Source: Brachypterus glaber (Eukaryota > Arthropoda > Insecta > Coleoptera > Kateretidae). From it: a stretch of DNA of 64,000 bases. The position numbers and the translations under genes are program-made. A model generated the notes under the pieces. The model did no database searches. It was not told where the DNA came from and was given only the letters and a program-made list of their open reading frames with translations. Shown here piece after piece: positions 1 to 10,378 of the stretch (the first letter of the stretch is position 1; each line of letters starts with the position of its first letter). The DNA lies in the NCBI GenBank assembly GCA_958510825.1, contig OY294045.1:94610988-94674987 (forward strand), in the 5' to 3' direction.

Positions 1-821
1 CTTGATTAGGTAGTAGAAAAAGTGTATTTTTCCACAGCCCTACTAGGCCTAGTAACTCACTATGTAACTGTTAACATAACTTGGTGGTGTCCAGTTAGTA
101 AAATATAGTTTTTGCACGAACAAGACTAAAACCTAATTTTACGTTTTCATTTTCGAGACTAAACTTGCCGTTTTTCTCCCTAGGGAATAAAAATCACGGC
201 AACCTTGATAATATTAAAATATTATACTTACTATGTGCTTTGCTGGTTCAAAAATTAGGTTTGGTGGTGTTTTGTAATAAATTAGCGATTCAAACCAATT
301 TATTTGATTTTAACAAAGAAAATCTTTAAAAATAACATTGTTATAACAATTTATACATAACTTAAAATTTATCATCTTCGTCCATTTTTTTGACGTTTGT
401 GTCAACCATATTAAAAAACAATTGAAATCGCGATAGCCATGAAACTGACTTTTCGCAATTTACAGGCATCTTGATTAAATTACGATAAAACAACCGATTT
501 TAGACGCGTGGTTTTTAATTTTAATTTTATCTACCTACCTAAATTATGTTTGTTCCTGCAAAAAATAGTGTATATACCTCAGGACTAAACTTGGCTGTTT
601 TAGTCCCTTGCATTTCTGTTTCCCTCGCTCGCTCAGGAAACACTAATGCAGTGGGACTAAAACAGCCAGTTTAGTCCCTTGGTATATAAATAAATATTAA
701 AGTGTCTATTTAAAAGTTTGTTTTTTTTTATTCTAATTTGTGTTTGCCCCGGTTAATGAATACCGCTACCCGACCTGTAATAATAATTTTAATAATTTAA
801 ATTGTCTTCATTTCTTTTCAG
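1..821 (+). other. Intron/upstream sequence of the mitochondrial RRF gene
   Basis: No coding exon is recognised in this AT-rich stretch. It ends in a pyrimidine-rich splice acceptor (tcatttcttttcag) directly before the recycling-factor exon, so it is most simply the last intron of that gene. Near its right side is a ~118-bp inverted repeat whose arms share CTGTTTTAGTCCC; that is listed separately. Confidence 0.6.
571..688. repeat. Short fold-back element with GGACTAAAC/GTTTAGTCC arms
   Basis: Two arms of about 35 bp, both reading TATACC..GGACTAAACTKGCTGTTTTAGTCCC from the outside inward, flank a 42-bp loop containing ccctcgctcgctcagg. A diverged relative with the same GGACTAAACAGCC core is seen around 27546-27591. 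It is probably a palindromic MITE lying in the intron. Confidence 0.6.
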
Positions 822-1062
822 AGTAACAAAGGAACACAGAGAAAACTTATCGAAAAATGCAAAACAACTGTTTGTAAAATGCAAAGATGCAGTAAGAGAC
901 ATTCAAAATAAGTTCGCCAAACAAGTTAAAAGGAAAGAGGGCATTTCCCAAGACATACAGAGGAATGTAGAACAACAAATTGTAACAATCGCAGATAATT
1001 TTATTACACAAGCTGATCAAGTATTGGAGAGTAAACAGAAAGAACTTGTGGGAGGTGACTGA
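822..1062 (+). CDS. MRRF: Mitochondrial ribosome recycling factor, last coding exon
   Basis: This exon encodes the C-terminal 79 residues of a ribosome recycling factor, the protein that with elongation factor G splits mitochondrial ribosomes after termination. It opens with VTKEHRENLSKNAKQ, matching the family's conserved (V/L)T.E.R..L.K.AK stretch. It continues with charged helical sequence (AVRDIQNKFAKQVK, ISQDIQRNVEQQI, ADNFITQADQVLESKQKEL) typical of the long C-terminal helix of the three-helix domain. A polypyrimidine tract and AG at 820-821 give the acceptor, and the exon begins with the third base of a split codon. The stop is TGA. The full family protein is about 185-260 residues, so the N-terminal part and domain II lie upstream of the window. 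No damage is visible. Confidence 0.88.
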
Positions 1063-1223
1063 GCTTTAAATTATGTCTTCTAAAAAAAAGTGCATTTAAC
1101 CTCTTGTGTACTGCTGATAAATATATAAATATTTGTTTGGAAAAATAATCTAAAAATAGGAAGTTAAGTCAATAATAATGTATATTTTGTTTAAATTTTT
1201 ATTTTATACAAAAAAAAATTGCA
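1063..1223 (+). other. Probable 3' UTR of the recycling-factor gene
   Basis: AT-rich sequence follows the stop codon without coding potential. No canonical AATAAA is obvious before the TIR element begins, so the polyadenylation site cannot be placed. Confidence 0.35.
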
Positions 1224-2551
1224 CATATCGTCATCTAAAGGCTCTAACGGTCTAACTCCAAAACGTCATATTTTTCAGGAGACGTAAAAAACGATTTAAA
1301 ACTTAATTATAGCAATTTAGAACTTTAAAACTAGCTTGTTCACAGGTAAAAATGTTTGAAATGTGTTAATGTATTTAAAACTTTTCATTGTTATCTATTT
1401 TATATAAATTATTTGAAAATTAAATTTTAACCACAGAATCTAAATTCACTAATGGTCTAACTCCAAGGGAAGATAAAAGAGGATACCTATCGTATTATAT
1501 CGCGTAATATTATTACAAAAAATTTATATTTTTATATTTAATATATAATATTACTACTAGGTAGGCATAATATATATATACCTAGATAATATTAATATTA
1601 TAAAATTTATACATTATAAAACCTTCATAAAAATAATTAAATCCCATGAGAAAAAAATATATTTTATTTTGTAACGTTATGTTATAATAAAAATATAATA
1701 ATTATTAAGCAACATTCAAAACTTAAATACCTTATTTACATTTTTGTGGTCAATATTATTAAAATCTAATATTATTAAACAATCAAATATTATCTAACTA
1801 AATTCTAATGTATATTATTATACATAACACCGGCACACAAAAAAAAATTGTCTGTACACCGGGCGCCACCTATCTACGGGCATGTTTTTCGACCCGCTGA
1901 ATACGAATTTCAAGTCAGTTTAGGCCGTCCAGCCTTCAATTTCGAGTAAATTGCAAAAAAACCCAAAAAATAGCGAAAATTCGATGTTTTGGCAAGAAAA
2001 AAAATTTTTTACTCGAAATTGAAGGCTGGACGGCCTAAACTGACTTGAAATTCGTATTCAGCGGGTCGAAAAACATGCCCGTAGATAGGTGGCGCCCGGT
2101 GTACAGACAATTTTTTTTTTGTGTGCCGGTGTAATTATGTATGTATCATAAATGTAACGAATCTTTAACAGTTTGCTGCATTTTTTTTATGTTTTTTGGA
2201 TTTAGTTAAGTATTTATTATTATAAAAAAGATTTAAGTTATAATTATTTTAGTTTTTTTTCTGAAATAGAAACTTAAACATAGGGTATAAACGGGATCCC
2301 CTGTTGTCGAGAAATAGTTTGACATTGGTGACAGTTCTGATTTAATTGTTTTCTCACAATCATATGATGGAGTTAGAAACTTAGCGACTTAAAATATTTA
2401 CATTTTTGCATTTTTTGAGGCTGATATTGGTTTAATGCAACTTTTTTTTTTTGAAGTATGTTGGTAATCAGATAATGAAGCAAATTTGATAAAAATCTCA
2501 TTTTTGAAAAATTTGGAGTTAGACAACTAGAGCCTTTAGTGGACGATATAA
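1224..2551 (+). mobile_element. TIR element with ATATCGTC...GACGATAT ends (copy 1)
   Basis: The left end reads ATATCGTCATCTAAAGGCTC and the right end is the inverted equivalent (GAGCCTTTAGTGGACGATAT). The subterminal motif TCTAACTCCAAA is present at both sides and again internally. A shorter copy lies in opposite orientation at 63009-63682 and matches over several hundred bases. No transposase ORF is visible, so it is non-autonomous. Copy 1 is interrupted by the palindrome at 1828-2132, which copy 2 lacks. Confidence 0.75.
1828..2132. repeat. Near-perfect 305-bp palindrome (nested MITE or hairpin)
   Basis: Arms of about 125 bp are almost identical in inverted orientation, from ACACCGGCACAC to GTGTGCCGGTGT. 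They include the GC-rich block ccgggcgccacctatctacg and enclose an AT-rich loop of about 55 bp. The arm identity implies recent origin or gene-conversion-like maintenance. The other copy of the surrounding TIR element lacks this hairpin, so it is a nested insertion. No ORF is present. Confidence 0.85.
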
Positions 2552-2556
2552 TATTT

Positions 2557-3332
2557 CGAGGGGCTGACCGCGTCTGAAATTTGTACAAAAGAGTTCCCTT
2601 TTGCAAAGAGTGCCTCCGGACTTCCTAAGAGTTTCTCCAGAGTTCCTTGGGAGTTCATCCTGTGTTCCTTAAGAGTTCCTCTCTGGAAGGGGTAATTCTT
2701 GGCAAATAAGTCGTAGAAATTACCGCCATGCAAGCACTACTGCCAATGAGGCACCCTCAAAAAAAAAGCTTTGTCCCTGACGGTTTCAACCAAGGCTTGG
2801 CTCCCCATCAAAACAAAAATTGGTGCCCCCAAAATTACCTTCACAAAAAAAAGCTTTGTCCATGACGATTTCTACCAAACTTGGCGCCCCAAATTTACCT
2901 TCAAAGAAAAAAGCTTTGTCCCTGACGGTTTCTACCAAACTTGGCGCCCCAAATTTACCTTCAAAGAAAAAAAGCTTTGTCCCTTACAGTGTTTCTACCA
3001 AACTTGGCGCCCCTTTGAAACAAAAATTGGCGCCCCAAAATTACCTTCACGAAAAAAAGCTTTGTCCCTGACTTCTACCAAAATCGGCGCCCCTTCAAAA
3101 AAAAAAATAGCGCCGCCCAAAGGTAGGATGTTTTGATAAGGTGTTTGTCACGACTCGTCTAGTTTGAAAATAACAACGTTAATCCGCATGGGTAACAAAT
3201 AATAATTGTTTCTGACCGCGTCTAAAATTTGTACAAGAGTTCCTTTTTGCAAAGAGTTCCTCGGAGTTCTCCCAGAGTTCCTCCTAAGTTCCTTTGGCTT
3301 GTAAAAAAGATTTACTCGCGGTCAGCCCCTCG
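2557..3332. mobile_element. hAT-like MITE with CGAGGGGCTGACCGCG ends
   Basis: The ends are inverted: CGAGGGGCTGACCGCG at the left and CGCGGTCAGCCCCTCG at the right. They are flanked by 8-bp near-duplicates (TAATATTT and TCATATTT, 7 of 8 match), as expected for hAT transposition. Subterminal direct and inverted copies of GAGTTCC occur on both sides. The middle is a minisatellite rather than a transposase gene, so this is a non-autonomous element. Confidence 0.75.
2760..3115 (+). repeat. ~60-bp minisatellite inside the hAT-like MITE
   Basis: About five diverged units contain AAAAAGCTTTGTCCCTGACG followed by TTTCTACCAAACTTGGCGCCCC. The array happens to stay open in two frames and gives a repetitive pseudo-protein (LGAPNLPSKKKALSLTVSTK-like), which I do not believe is a gene. 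The same unit type recurs in the proteasome intron near 14400-14610. Confidence 0.75.
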
Positions 3333-3340
3333 TCATATTT

Positions 3341-3551
3341 GTAATAATATGGGATAATAATGCAATTTATTGTATGATTTTATTTTAAACAGTAGTAAAA
3401 TACAAAAGAAAAGAAAATAATATAAAATATTTAGCTTTTACCTTATTTTTATTCATTTTGGGACGTCAAATAAACAAAGATTGACGGTCGCGCGTGCGAC
3501 ACTGTATAGTGGGCGCACTGCGCAGTGTTTCTTAGTTTACGCGTGTTTCAT
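3341..3551. other. Intergenic, no gene seen
   Basis: AT-rich sequence. One short CpG-rich patch (gacggtcgcgcgtgcgac ... gcgcactgcgcagtg, about 3482-3525) forms small self-complementary segments of unknown meaning. Confidence 0.4.
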
Positions 3552-3890
3552 AATAGTATATTAAAGTACTAGTTTCATAACATACGTTTTTAGCGCACGA
3601 GTACAAGTTTAGAAAACGAGCCGATCGCGATGAGTTTTCTAAAGTACTAGTGCGCTAAAAACGTGTTATGAAACGCGTGCTTTATACAATTTTTTCTATT
3701 TTGGTCTAAAATTTTAAAAAACTTACTTTTAAATTGATGACTGATTTAGGGATTTTTGTTTCGAATTGGCATTACAGTTTTCGCCATGTTTAAAATTCTA
3801 AGTACGAATATTATTTTGATATATTTTATAGTCATTTCTTCTCTTTTCCACTGCAAGTAAGCAAGCCACAATTTTAACACGGTAAAACAT
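3552..3890. repeat. Fold-back hairpin element with conserved right flank (copy 1)
   Basis: The first ~150 bp form an imperfect hairpin: AATAGTATATTAAAGTACTA ... TTTTTAGCGCACGAGTAC ... GTGCGCTAAAAACGTG, with a CpG-rich apex (cgagccgatcgcgatgag). About 190 bp to its right (from taaattgatgactgattta) also recur beside a second hairpin at 33663-33985. The mobile unit is therefore larger than the hairpin. A third hairpin of this type sits in the proteasome intron. Confidence 0.65.
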
Positions 3891-6091
3891 AACCTAAACA
3901 CAAAATTTTGTAGAAAATTAAACTTTAAACCGACGTTCACAATTGCACGACAAACGTCAAGAGATAGACTTTTGTCTGTTGCCAACCCAAAAGAAAAAAA
4001 AGTAGAGACCTCTTATGGACCTATAAGAACACGCAAAATGCGTGTGATTATGAGCTTATAAGATTCGCAAAATAGAAAAAAATTATAATTGATGGGGTTG
4101 GTTGTGCCTTAAAATCCTGTAACATATTAGTTTACAAACATAATACAATGGCGACAAATTATACTTTTTAAATATTTTATATATATTCTTATTTAATTAG
4201 GTTTGTTGCAAATTTGCTACACTGGTAGACAAGAGGTTAATTTGGGGACGTTTTTAGCAGGCCAATACTATTATATATATATCTAAGATTTTTTTATTAA
4301 TTTGTACAATAAAAAACTGTTTATACAGTATACAGTACTGTTAAAATTTGAAGATATACCTATGCAATGTTTATAATAATAATAAAAGAAATTATTGAGT
4401 CATTCGAATTTAAAAAGATTCATTACATGCGCTTCCTATATATAGATCACAGATATTTAATTTTACATTGCTTGTAATATATCAATATTAAATATTTTAA
4501 AAATTCACTTTTTTTATTTCCTTATTCTACCTATTTTATTTACATCAGCACTTAGTGCTACTAAGAGGGCCGATGTATTGAAATCTTCGCCGAAAAGTCA
4601 AAATCTTTGACCACGTTTTTTTCAAATTTCTCGACGTTTTAGACCATTCTGAGTCGAAATCAGTAAAAAAAAATTTTGCGTCCGTCTGTATGGGTGTAAA
4701 CTCTAACTCCATTTCTACATGAGATATCGACTTGCGGTTTTTTGCATATTGTTTCTTATCGTATTCCGAAGAGCTGACTAGATTTTGGGGGTAAACGATT
4801 GGAGGTAAGGGGGTAAAAATAGGGTAAAACTCCTATTTTTAGCGTTTTTTGTTTATAATTAAGGCAATTATTATTGTATTTGGTTAATTTAGCACTTATA
4901 TAAAAGATAAATTTAAATTGGTCAAAAAATGTTATAAACAACATTTTCCTAAAACGCATTGTTTTCGAGATATTGGCGTTTAAAGCAGTAAAAGGTTTTT
5001 TTAGCATCTCACATATTTATAACCCGATTTCAAAAATTTATATTTTAAATAAAAGCTCTTAAGCCCTATAAAAAATGTTATATACAGTATTTTGCTAGAA
5101 TATAATGTTTTAAAGATACAGAATTTAAAATCAAACAAAACACTTGGTTTGAAGTTTGCAAACTAGTTGGCTCTAGTGTACAATAGTGCCGATGTTTTGA
5201 CAGGTTGCTTGCATCGTTTCATCTAGTTTTATTTAGAAAGGCAAGTAGTCTTTGGTTAACTAATCGCTCAAAAATGAGATGGGCCTATAATTATTCATTA
5301 ATAAAGTATCGCCATCTTTGTTATACTTTTTTTTTTGTTAAAATAAAAAGCAAAATATTTAAGAGCAATTATTATTAAAATTCATTGATGTTAATTAAAT
5401 GTAAGTAATTAAAAAACAATATTTCACCACAATTATGCCGTGACTGTTTTATTTAACAATTCCACATACAAAATGCCACATATATTGAACATTTTCTCGC
5501 AAGAAAGTCACATTACTATCGTGCGCTCTCTCCCACTCTATGATTATGAACGGCAAAGTGGGAAGGACATATGGTCACGTGACTTGCTTGGGAGCAAATG
5601 TTCACTATAGAAACTTATATAATCTTAAATACATATAAAAATGTATATGACATCTAAACGTTTCTATATGGCATTTTTTATAGTTTGATTAACAAAACAG
5701 CCACGGCAAATATTCAATAAACAGTTTGAAAGGCAAATGGTAGGTTTCATCATAATTAGATGACTCCTTATGGGTGGTATTGATTTTAGATGGATTTAAT
5801 CCGTGTCCATTGCTACCTGTGGTACTGGGTCCCTGCAAAAACAAATAGTTTAGAAAAAAAGTAAAGATAAAAAAAAACATATTTTTCTCAGAATGAGGTT
5901 CAGAAGTTAACCCATTAGCGCTCAGTGATATCAAGTGATTTAATACAAAAAATAAAATAAAAATTGGAAAAAAACATTCTGGGTGCTAAAGGGTTAATTT
6001 TTGTTCAGGATTTTTACAAGTTCGGGCACCGGCCCCATTTATGGTTACCTACCCTACAGTTTGTGCAGGTTTGTTTGGTTTTGTTGTTACA
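3891..6091. other. Intergenic, diverged repeat debris
   Basis: No gene is recognised. Around 4560-5000 there is sequence of the kind often repeated in insect genomes (aaatttctcgacgtttt ... gtgtaaactctaactccat). Short open frames here are AT-rich and carry no recognisable domain. Confidence 0.4.
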
Positions 6092-6826
6092 TACAGAGTG
6101 ATCAGTAACTGCCATGCCAAAATTTAAGAGGTGATTCTACATCCAAAAATATGAAAACAAGTTTCTATAAAGGTTGGTCCGGAAATGAGCCCTAATGGAG
6201 CTACGGCCCTTCGAAAATGACATTGAATGGGGAATAAAAAAAAAGCATCAGTAAAATGTTAATGCTGCAGGGTGATTCTTCATTTAAAACTGAGCAAAAA
6301 AGTATTCTTCACTAAAACACCTAAATTTAAATTAAAGGAGCAATAACCTTTAAGGTTTTTGGTGGCTCAAAATTACTTCCTCTTAATTGCATTTTTTTTA
6401 ACGGTTGCTCCTATAGTGTTACACTATATGAAATTTTTTATGTATTTTTACTCAAGGAATTCATATTTTTCCAACAAATCCAAAATAAGTACACATAAAA
6501 AAAGTTTGGGGCAAAAATGTGTTAAGCCTAATACATTTTTCCGTCTAAGGACGCCTCTGGATAAATTCAAAAAAATAAATTAACAGGAACTTATTGCGGC
6601 AATAAGGGCAATAATATTGCCCTTATTAATAGATGCAAAAGCTCGTCGCTCTAGCTTAAAGGGTACCAGAGTTATTAATTAAAAACCTAATTTTTATTAC
6701 AATTTTAAGGGGCCGTAGCTCCCTTAGGGCTCATTTCCGGACCAACCTTTATAGGAACATTTTTGATATATTTGGATGTAGAATCACCACTTAAATTTTG
6801 GAATGCCAGTTATTGATCACCCTGTA
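6092..6826. mobile_element. TACAGRGTGATCA MITE, 735 bp (copy 1)
   Basis: Long inverted ends begin TACAGAGTGATCAGTAAC and end GTTATTGATCACCCTGTA. Inversion symmetry continues inward for more than 100 bp, through AGGTGATTCTACATCC and GGTCCGGAAATGAGCCCTAA. A copy of the same length lies at 36769-37503, and fragments lie at 23791 and 21740. No transposase is present. The TACAGGGTG terminus is shared with other TIR families in this window. Confidence 0.8.
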
Positions 6827-7381
6827 TCTCAAAAATTTGAGGTGTTAGAATTTCTCTAAGGTCAGATTCGGATTCTGCGCCCTCGAATTAGTAAGAAAAA
6901 TTTACTTTCAGATCAGGGCAAAAAAAAAAGTTGCGATTTGTCGGCTAGTGTAATTATAATAAATTTCCTAGTGTAATAATAAATTTATCAATAAAAGTAA
7001 TATAAAATTCAAAATCATGCAAAAATAATAATGATAAAAAAAAGGACAAGAAAATCACATGCTGATATGGCTTACAGGCAAAGTCATAAATAGGAAGAAG
7101 AAGATAAAGAAGAATACATGTAAACGGGTGCGTTGGTTTGGACTTTTAATTTTACGTTAACAATGGTTTAGTTTGGTAGTTTGCTGGTTTGGTGTTTTTT
7201 TTTTATGGGAGGCGTTGGTTTACGTTAACAATGGTTTGGTAGTTTGGTAGAAATTATCAAAATTTGCGTTACGTAATACGTTCCCTTGGCTGGTTTGGTA
7301 TTTTTTTTAATTGGAGGCATTTTTTAGATAGGATGTTTCAGAATTTAGAAGGCGATATATTTTAAGAATCAAATAGGATTA
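6827..7381. other. Intergenic with short GGTTTGGT direct repeats
   Basis: Between about 7130 and 7300 the motif ggtttggtagtttgg and the block acgttaacaatggtttgg occur more than once, giving a decayed local tandem repeat. No gene is seen. Confidence 0.4.
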
Positions 7382-9393
7382 TACACGGTGTATTTGAAAT
7401 AACGTCGGAAATTATAACAGAGGATTCTATTTCATAAAATATGACAAAAAGTTCCTATAAACATATGTCTAAAAATGCGTCATAAGGGAGCTACGCCCCT
7501 TTGAAAGTGGTTAAAAAACTCGGTTTTTATTTAATAACTCAGGCACCTTTTGAGATATATCAACGAGGTTACAGAGGTTACAGAGCTACAAAGGCCCGTT
7601 TTTATGTGTTATTTTCATGTACTTATTTCAACCAGGGGTGTGCGAAACGGGGGGGGCTTATCAGTTTTTTCTCCAAAACTTTTTTCTGTGTAACTTTTTT
7701 GCAATTTTATTTTTGAACTATGATTCCTCAGGTCAAAATACATAAAAAAGGTACTCTTGTTGTAATACTATAGAATTAACCGTTTTCGAGAAAAATTCAT
7801 TTGAAGGTGAAATTCCACAGTTCAAGGACGAAAAATTAAATACTAAAATGTTGAAAACCAAAATTTTAATGATGCAGGGCGAATGTACATTAAAAACTAA
7901 AAAAAAAACCTCATATACAGGTACTTCAAAAAATCAATCCTGATGGAGCTATGGTCTCCTAAATATGCACCATTTTTAAAGGGCTGTGGTAGCTTTAAAA
8001 GCGTTTTTTCGACCTACATGTATGGAAACTTTTTTTCTTAGTTTTTGATGTAGAATAACATTGCATCATTAAAGTTTTGATTTTCGACATTTTAGTATTT
8101 AATTTTTCGTCCTCGAACCGTGGAATTTCACCTTCAAATGAATTTTTCTCGAAAACGGTTAATCCTACAGTATTACAACAGGAGTACCTTTTTTATGTAT
8201 TTTGACCTGAAGCATCATATTTCAAAAATAAAATTATGAACTCTATAATATTAGTGTACCGTAATTAATACGTTCACTGCCAACGGCTAGTTTTGACAGC
8301 GGAGCAATGGGTATGGGCAAGGGAAAAATAGAAAGAATTGATTAATGTTGTTAGGGGCGCCAGTTACTTTAGCTTTTACTCCTTTAGGTAAGTAACAACC
8401 TAGTGTAAATACTTAAGCTTTTCAGTTTGAGAAAATATAACCTCTAAATAAAATAAGATAATTCATTTGAGAAATTTATTATAAATAAACTTAATGAAAG
8501 CACATCAAGTAATGTATTAATATATATAAAAAATATGTGTAATTATATTAAGATATAATTAAAGAAATCTTAATAAAAATTACTAAATTCAGAAATCATT
8601 CGACTTAAATGTATAAAGAAAACATGAAGTTCAGCAAGCACCAAGAAATGTATGTAAACAACAATCATTTCTTGCAGTGTATAAAAGTCATGCTTAAATT
8701 AGAAATCATTTAATCAAAAGTATGATATTTAATAATTAATAAATGAGATTAAATGTTTTAAAAAAAAATAAGTACCTAAAAATGAACAAAAGCCAGAAGG
8801 GCATATAGTATTAATCAATACTATATCAGATCTGATAAAGTTTACAGTTATAAGAATATTGAAATAAAAGAATTTAAAAATATGAAATATTGCTTTCAAA
8901 AGTTTTCAGAATGAGTACTTAGCTGGTTTCTGCAAAATCCATGAGGTATGAATTCCATCGTCTCCATCTGTGCAAGTCTCCCCTATGCTGATGAATTCAT
9001 TTCTCAAATGAAAGAAAAAAATATAGGCTGTCCCATCTACTTTGGAAAAATTATCTTCCAGGATAAAATGTACGATTGAAAATGTTGTCCGGGATTAAAT
9101 ATGCTTTTGAAAATTATGTCCAATCTAAAATTGTCTGCTAGACGGTCATATAGAATTTATCTATGCCGAAAAATACAGAACCATGTTCCAACAGAACATC
9201 ACTCCATGCGGAGAACTTGTATATCAAATATACCAAAATAAACTTCAACCCAAATTAATGTAATTCCATATTAATGGTATAGAAATGGTGAGTAATTAAT
9301 GGTCTAGTGATTGTGCTTAATTAATGGTGCTAAAACAATAATTATATCTCAGAAATATTCTAAGAAACAGAAAAACTTAACTTACGTCTCATT

Positions 9394-9681
9394 CTAAGTC
9401 TTCGATGTCCATCGAAACGTTATAAATGCGTAATTGTATAAAATAACAGTTACAATATCTTCCGCATTGTTTAAATATTCATTTTCACTAACTTTAAATA
9501 AAAATACATGAAGGATTACTTCGATGATTACAGAAAATAAACACTCGTCAAAATGAGACCACCATTGTATAGAGTTCATCAAGAAAGAGCGAAAATCGAC
9601 CTTATCAACCGGTATGAACCCTTCAGGTAAATAAAATCCTATTTCTGAACTATTAGCGACATCTATGCAAGTCATTATCAA
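9394..9681 (-). CDS. Small ORF b of the TGTA...TACA element (copy 1)
   Basis: The frame is 95 codons; the first true ATG gives a 93-residue product starting MTCIDVANSSEIGFYLPEG and ending FITFRWTSKT. It is rich in hydrophobic residues (CLFSVIIEVILHVFLFKV), so a membrane association is possible but unproven. The frame is conserved in copy 4 and partly in copy 2, and is shifted by one base in copy 3. It lies inside a candidate exon bounded by a conserved acceptor (gatgtcgtttcag) and donor (gtaagtta). I do not recognise the protein, and high nucleotide identity between copies means openness alone is weak evidence. Confidence 0.35.
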   Translation of the reverse strand: MIMTCIDVANSSEIGFYLPEGFIPVDKVDFRSFLMNSIQWWSHFDECLFSVIIEVILHVFLFKVSENEYLNNAEDIVTVILYNYAFITFRWTSKT

Positions 9682-9910
9682 CTACAGTTTTACCGTATAG
9701 GATTCCTAATAAAGGTAACTGAAACGACATCAAAAATAATAACTAATTAAAAGAATGTTTCCTAATAAATGCGTATTAGTGATATCTAACCTCAAAATAT
9801 TACTCTAAGAAACAAATATAAACAATACTTATTGTTTATCAGCAAAACTAATAAAAATACGAACAGAATACTAAGTGTCCTGTGAACTAAGTATAAACAA
9901 AATACTGAAT

Positions 9911-10120
9911 CTAAGTGAGCAGTTCCAGCAAACTATTTTCAACAAATTCTGGATTATCCCGAAGAAAACATACGAAATTTTCCAGGAGAAACAAGCTACA
10001 GATGAAAGCCAGTGAAATCCAACCCTCAATAGACTCTGAAACATATAAAAACCAGGTAAGTCCATAGACAAATGCACTATAGAGAAATAAGTCATATGAT
10101 TCTTTATTATTAAAAATCAT
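9911..10120 (-). CDS. Small ORF a of the TGTA...TACA element (copy 1)
   Basis: A 69-residue hydrophobic frame begins MIFNNKESYDLFLY and ends EFVENSLLELLT. Copies 3 and 4 keep it open as 70 residues, differing by a clean three-base indel. It lies downstream (in minus orientation) of a TATATAAATAG box near the element end. It overlaps, on the opposite strand, the spliced plus-strand mini-ORF listed next, so at most one of the two is likely to be real. No homology is recognised. Confidence 0.3.
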   Translation of the reverse strand: MIFNNKESYDLFLYSAFVYGLTWFLYVSESIEGWISLAFICSLFLLENFVCFLRDNPEFVENSLLELLT

Positions 10121-10186
10121 ATTCTAATTATGTTTTCTTTATGTTATTTTCAGGTAGAACTATGGAATAGAGACTCATATGGTTAG
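9915..10186 (+). CDS. Candidate spliced mini-ORF of the TGTA...TACA element
   Basis: On the plus strand an open frame runs to 10055, where CCAG is followed by the consensus donor GTAAGT. A 98-bp intron ends in TTATTTTCAG at 10153, and the frame continues as VELWNRDSYG to a TAG. The first ATG at 10002 would give MKASEIQPSIDSETYKNQ before the junction. Copy 4 has the same donor, acceptor, intron length and phase, and copy 3 keeps both splice sites. Function is unknown. The splice-site conservation is the reason to list it. Confidence 0.35.
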
Positions 10187-10340
10187 AATTCAGTTCCTGT
10201 TACAAAATAGTCCCAGATACAAAATAGTTCTGTACGTACGTAACTATTTATATACAAAATAAACATAAATTATAACGTAAGTAAACGAATAGTTTAATTA
10301 ACCCTTGCTATATTACAAAGTGACGATTTATGTCGTTACA

Positions 10341-10378
<38 letters not shown>
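10341..10378. repeat. T-tract (about 35 T) at the centre of an inverted element pair
   Basis: After copy 1 ends in TTACA, the sequence ca plus an uninterrupted run of T separates it from the inverted, truncated copy 2. A long T run at an inversion centre may be a repair or retro-priming scar, or a spot of sequencing and assembly uncertainty. Confidence 0.6.

Larger units (their letters stand above)
8255..10340 (+). mobile_element. TGTA...TACA 2.1-kb element, copy 1 (full length)
   Basis: It starts TGTACCGTAATTAATACG and ends CGTTACA. The two termini are imperfect ~25-bp inverted repeats (TGTAMCG..AT.AAT.CGT.CACT). It aligns almost base for base with copies 3 and 4. It carries the two small minus-strand ORFs described below, plus a conserved splice donor/acceptor pair on the plus strand. 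No RT, integrase or DDE transposase is recognised. TG...CA ends with a 4-5 bp target duplication (seen at copy 4) fit a Ginger-like DNA element or a solo LTR, and the inverted ends favour the former. Confidence 0.8.

Noticed and set aside
2771..3136. 121-codon open frame with repeated LGAP/KKKALS peptide
   Set aside because: It is the translation of the ~60-bp minisatellite inside a MITE. A second frame is equally open, and openness follows from the repeat unit lacking stops.
10341..10378. Poly(A) tail of a retrotransposed copy
   Set aside because: The T run lies between two inverted copies of a TIR element, and copy 2 keeps intron-like segments, so retroposition is not supported.
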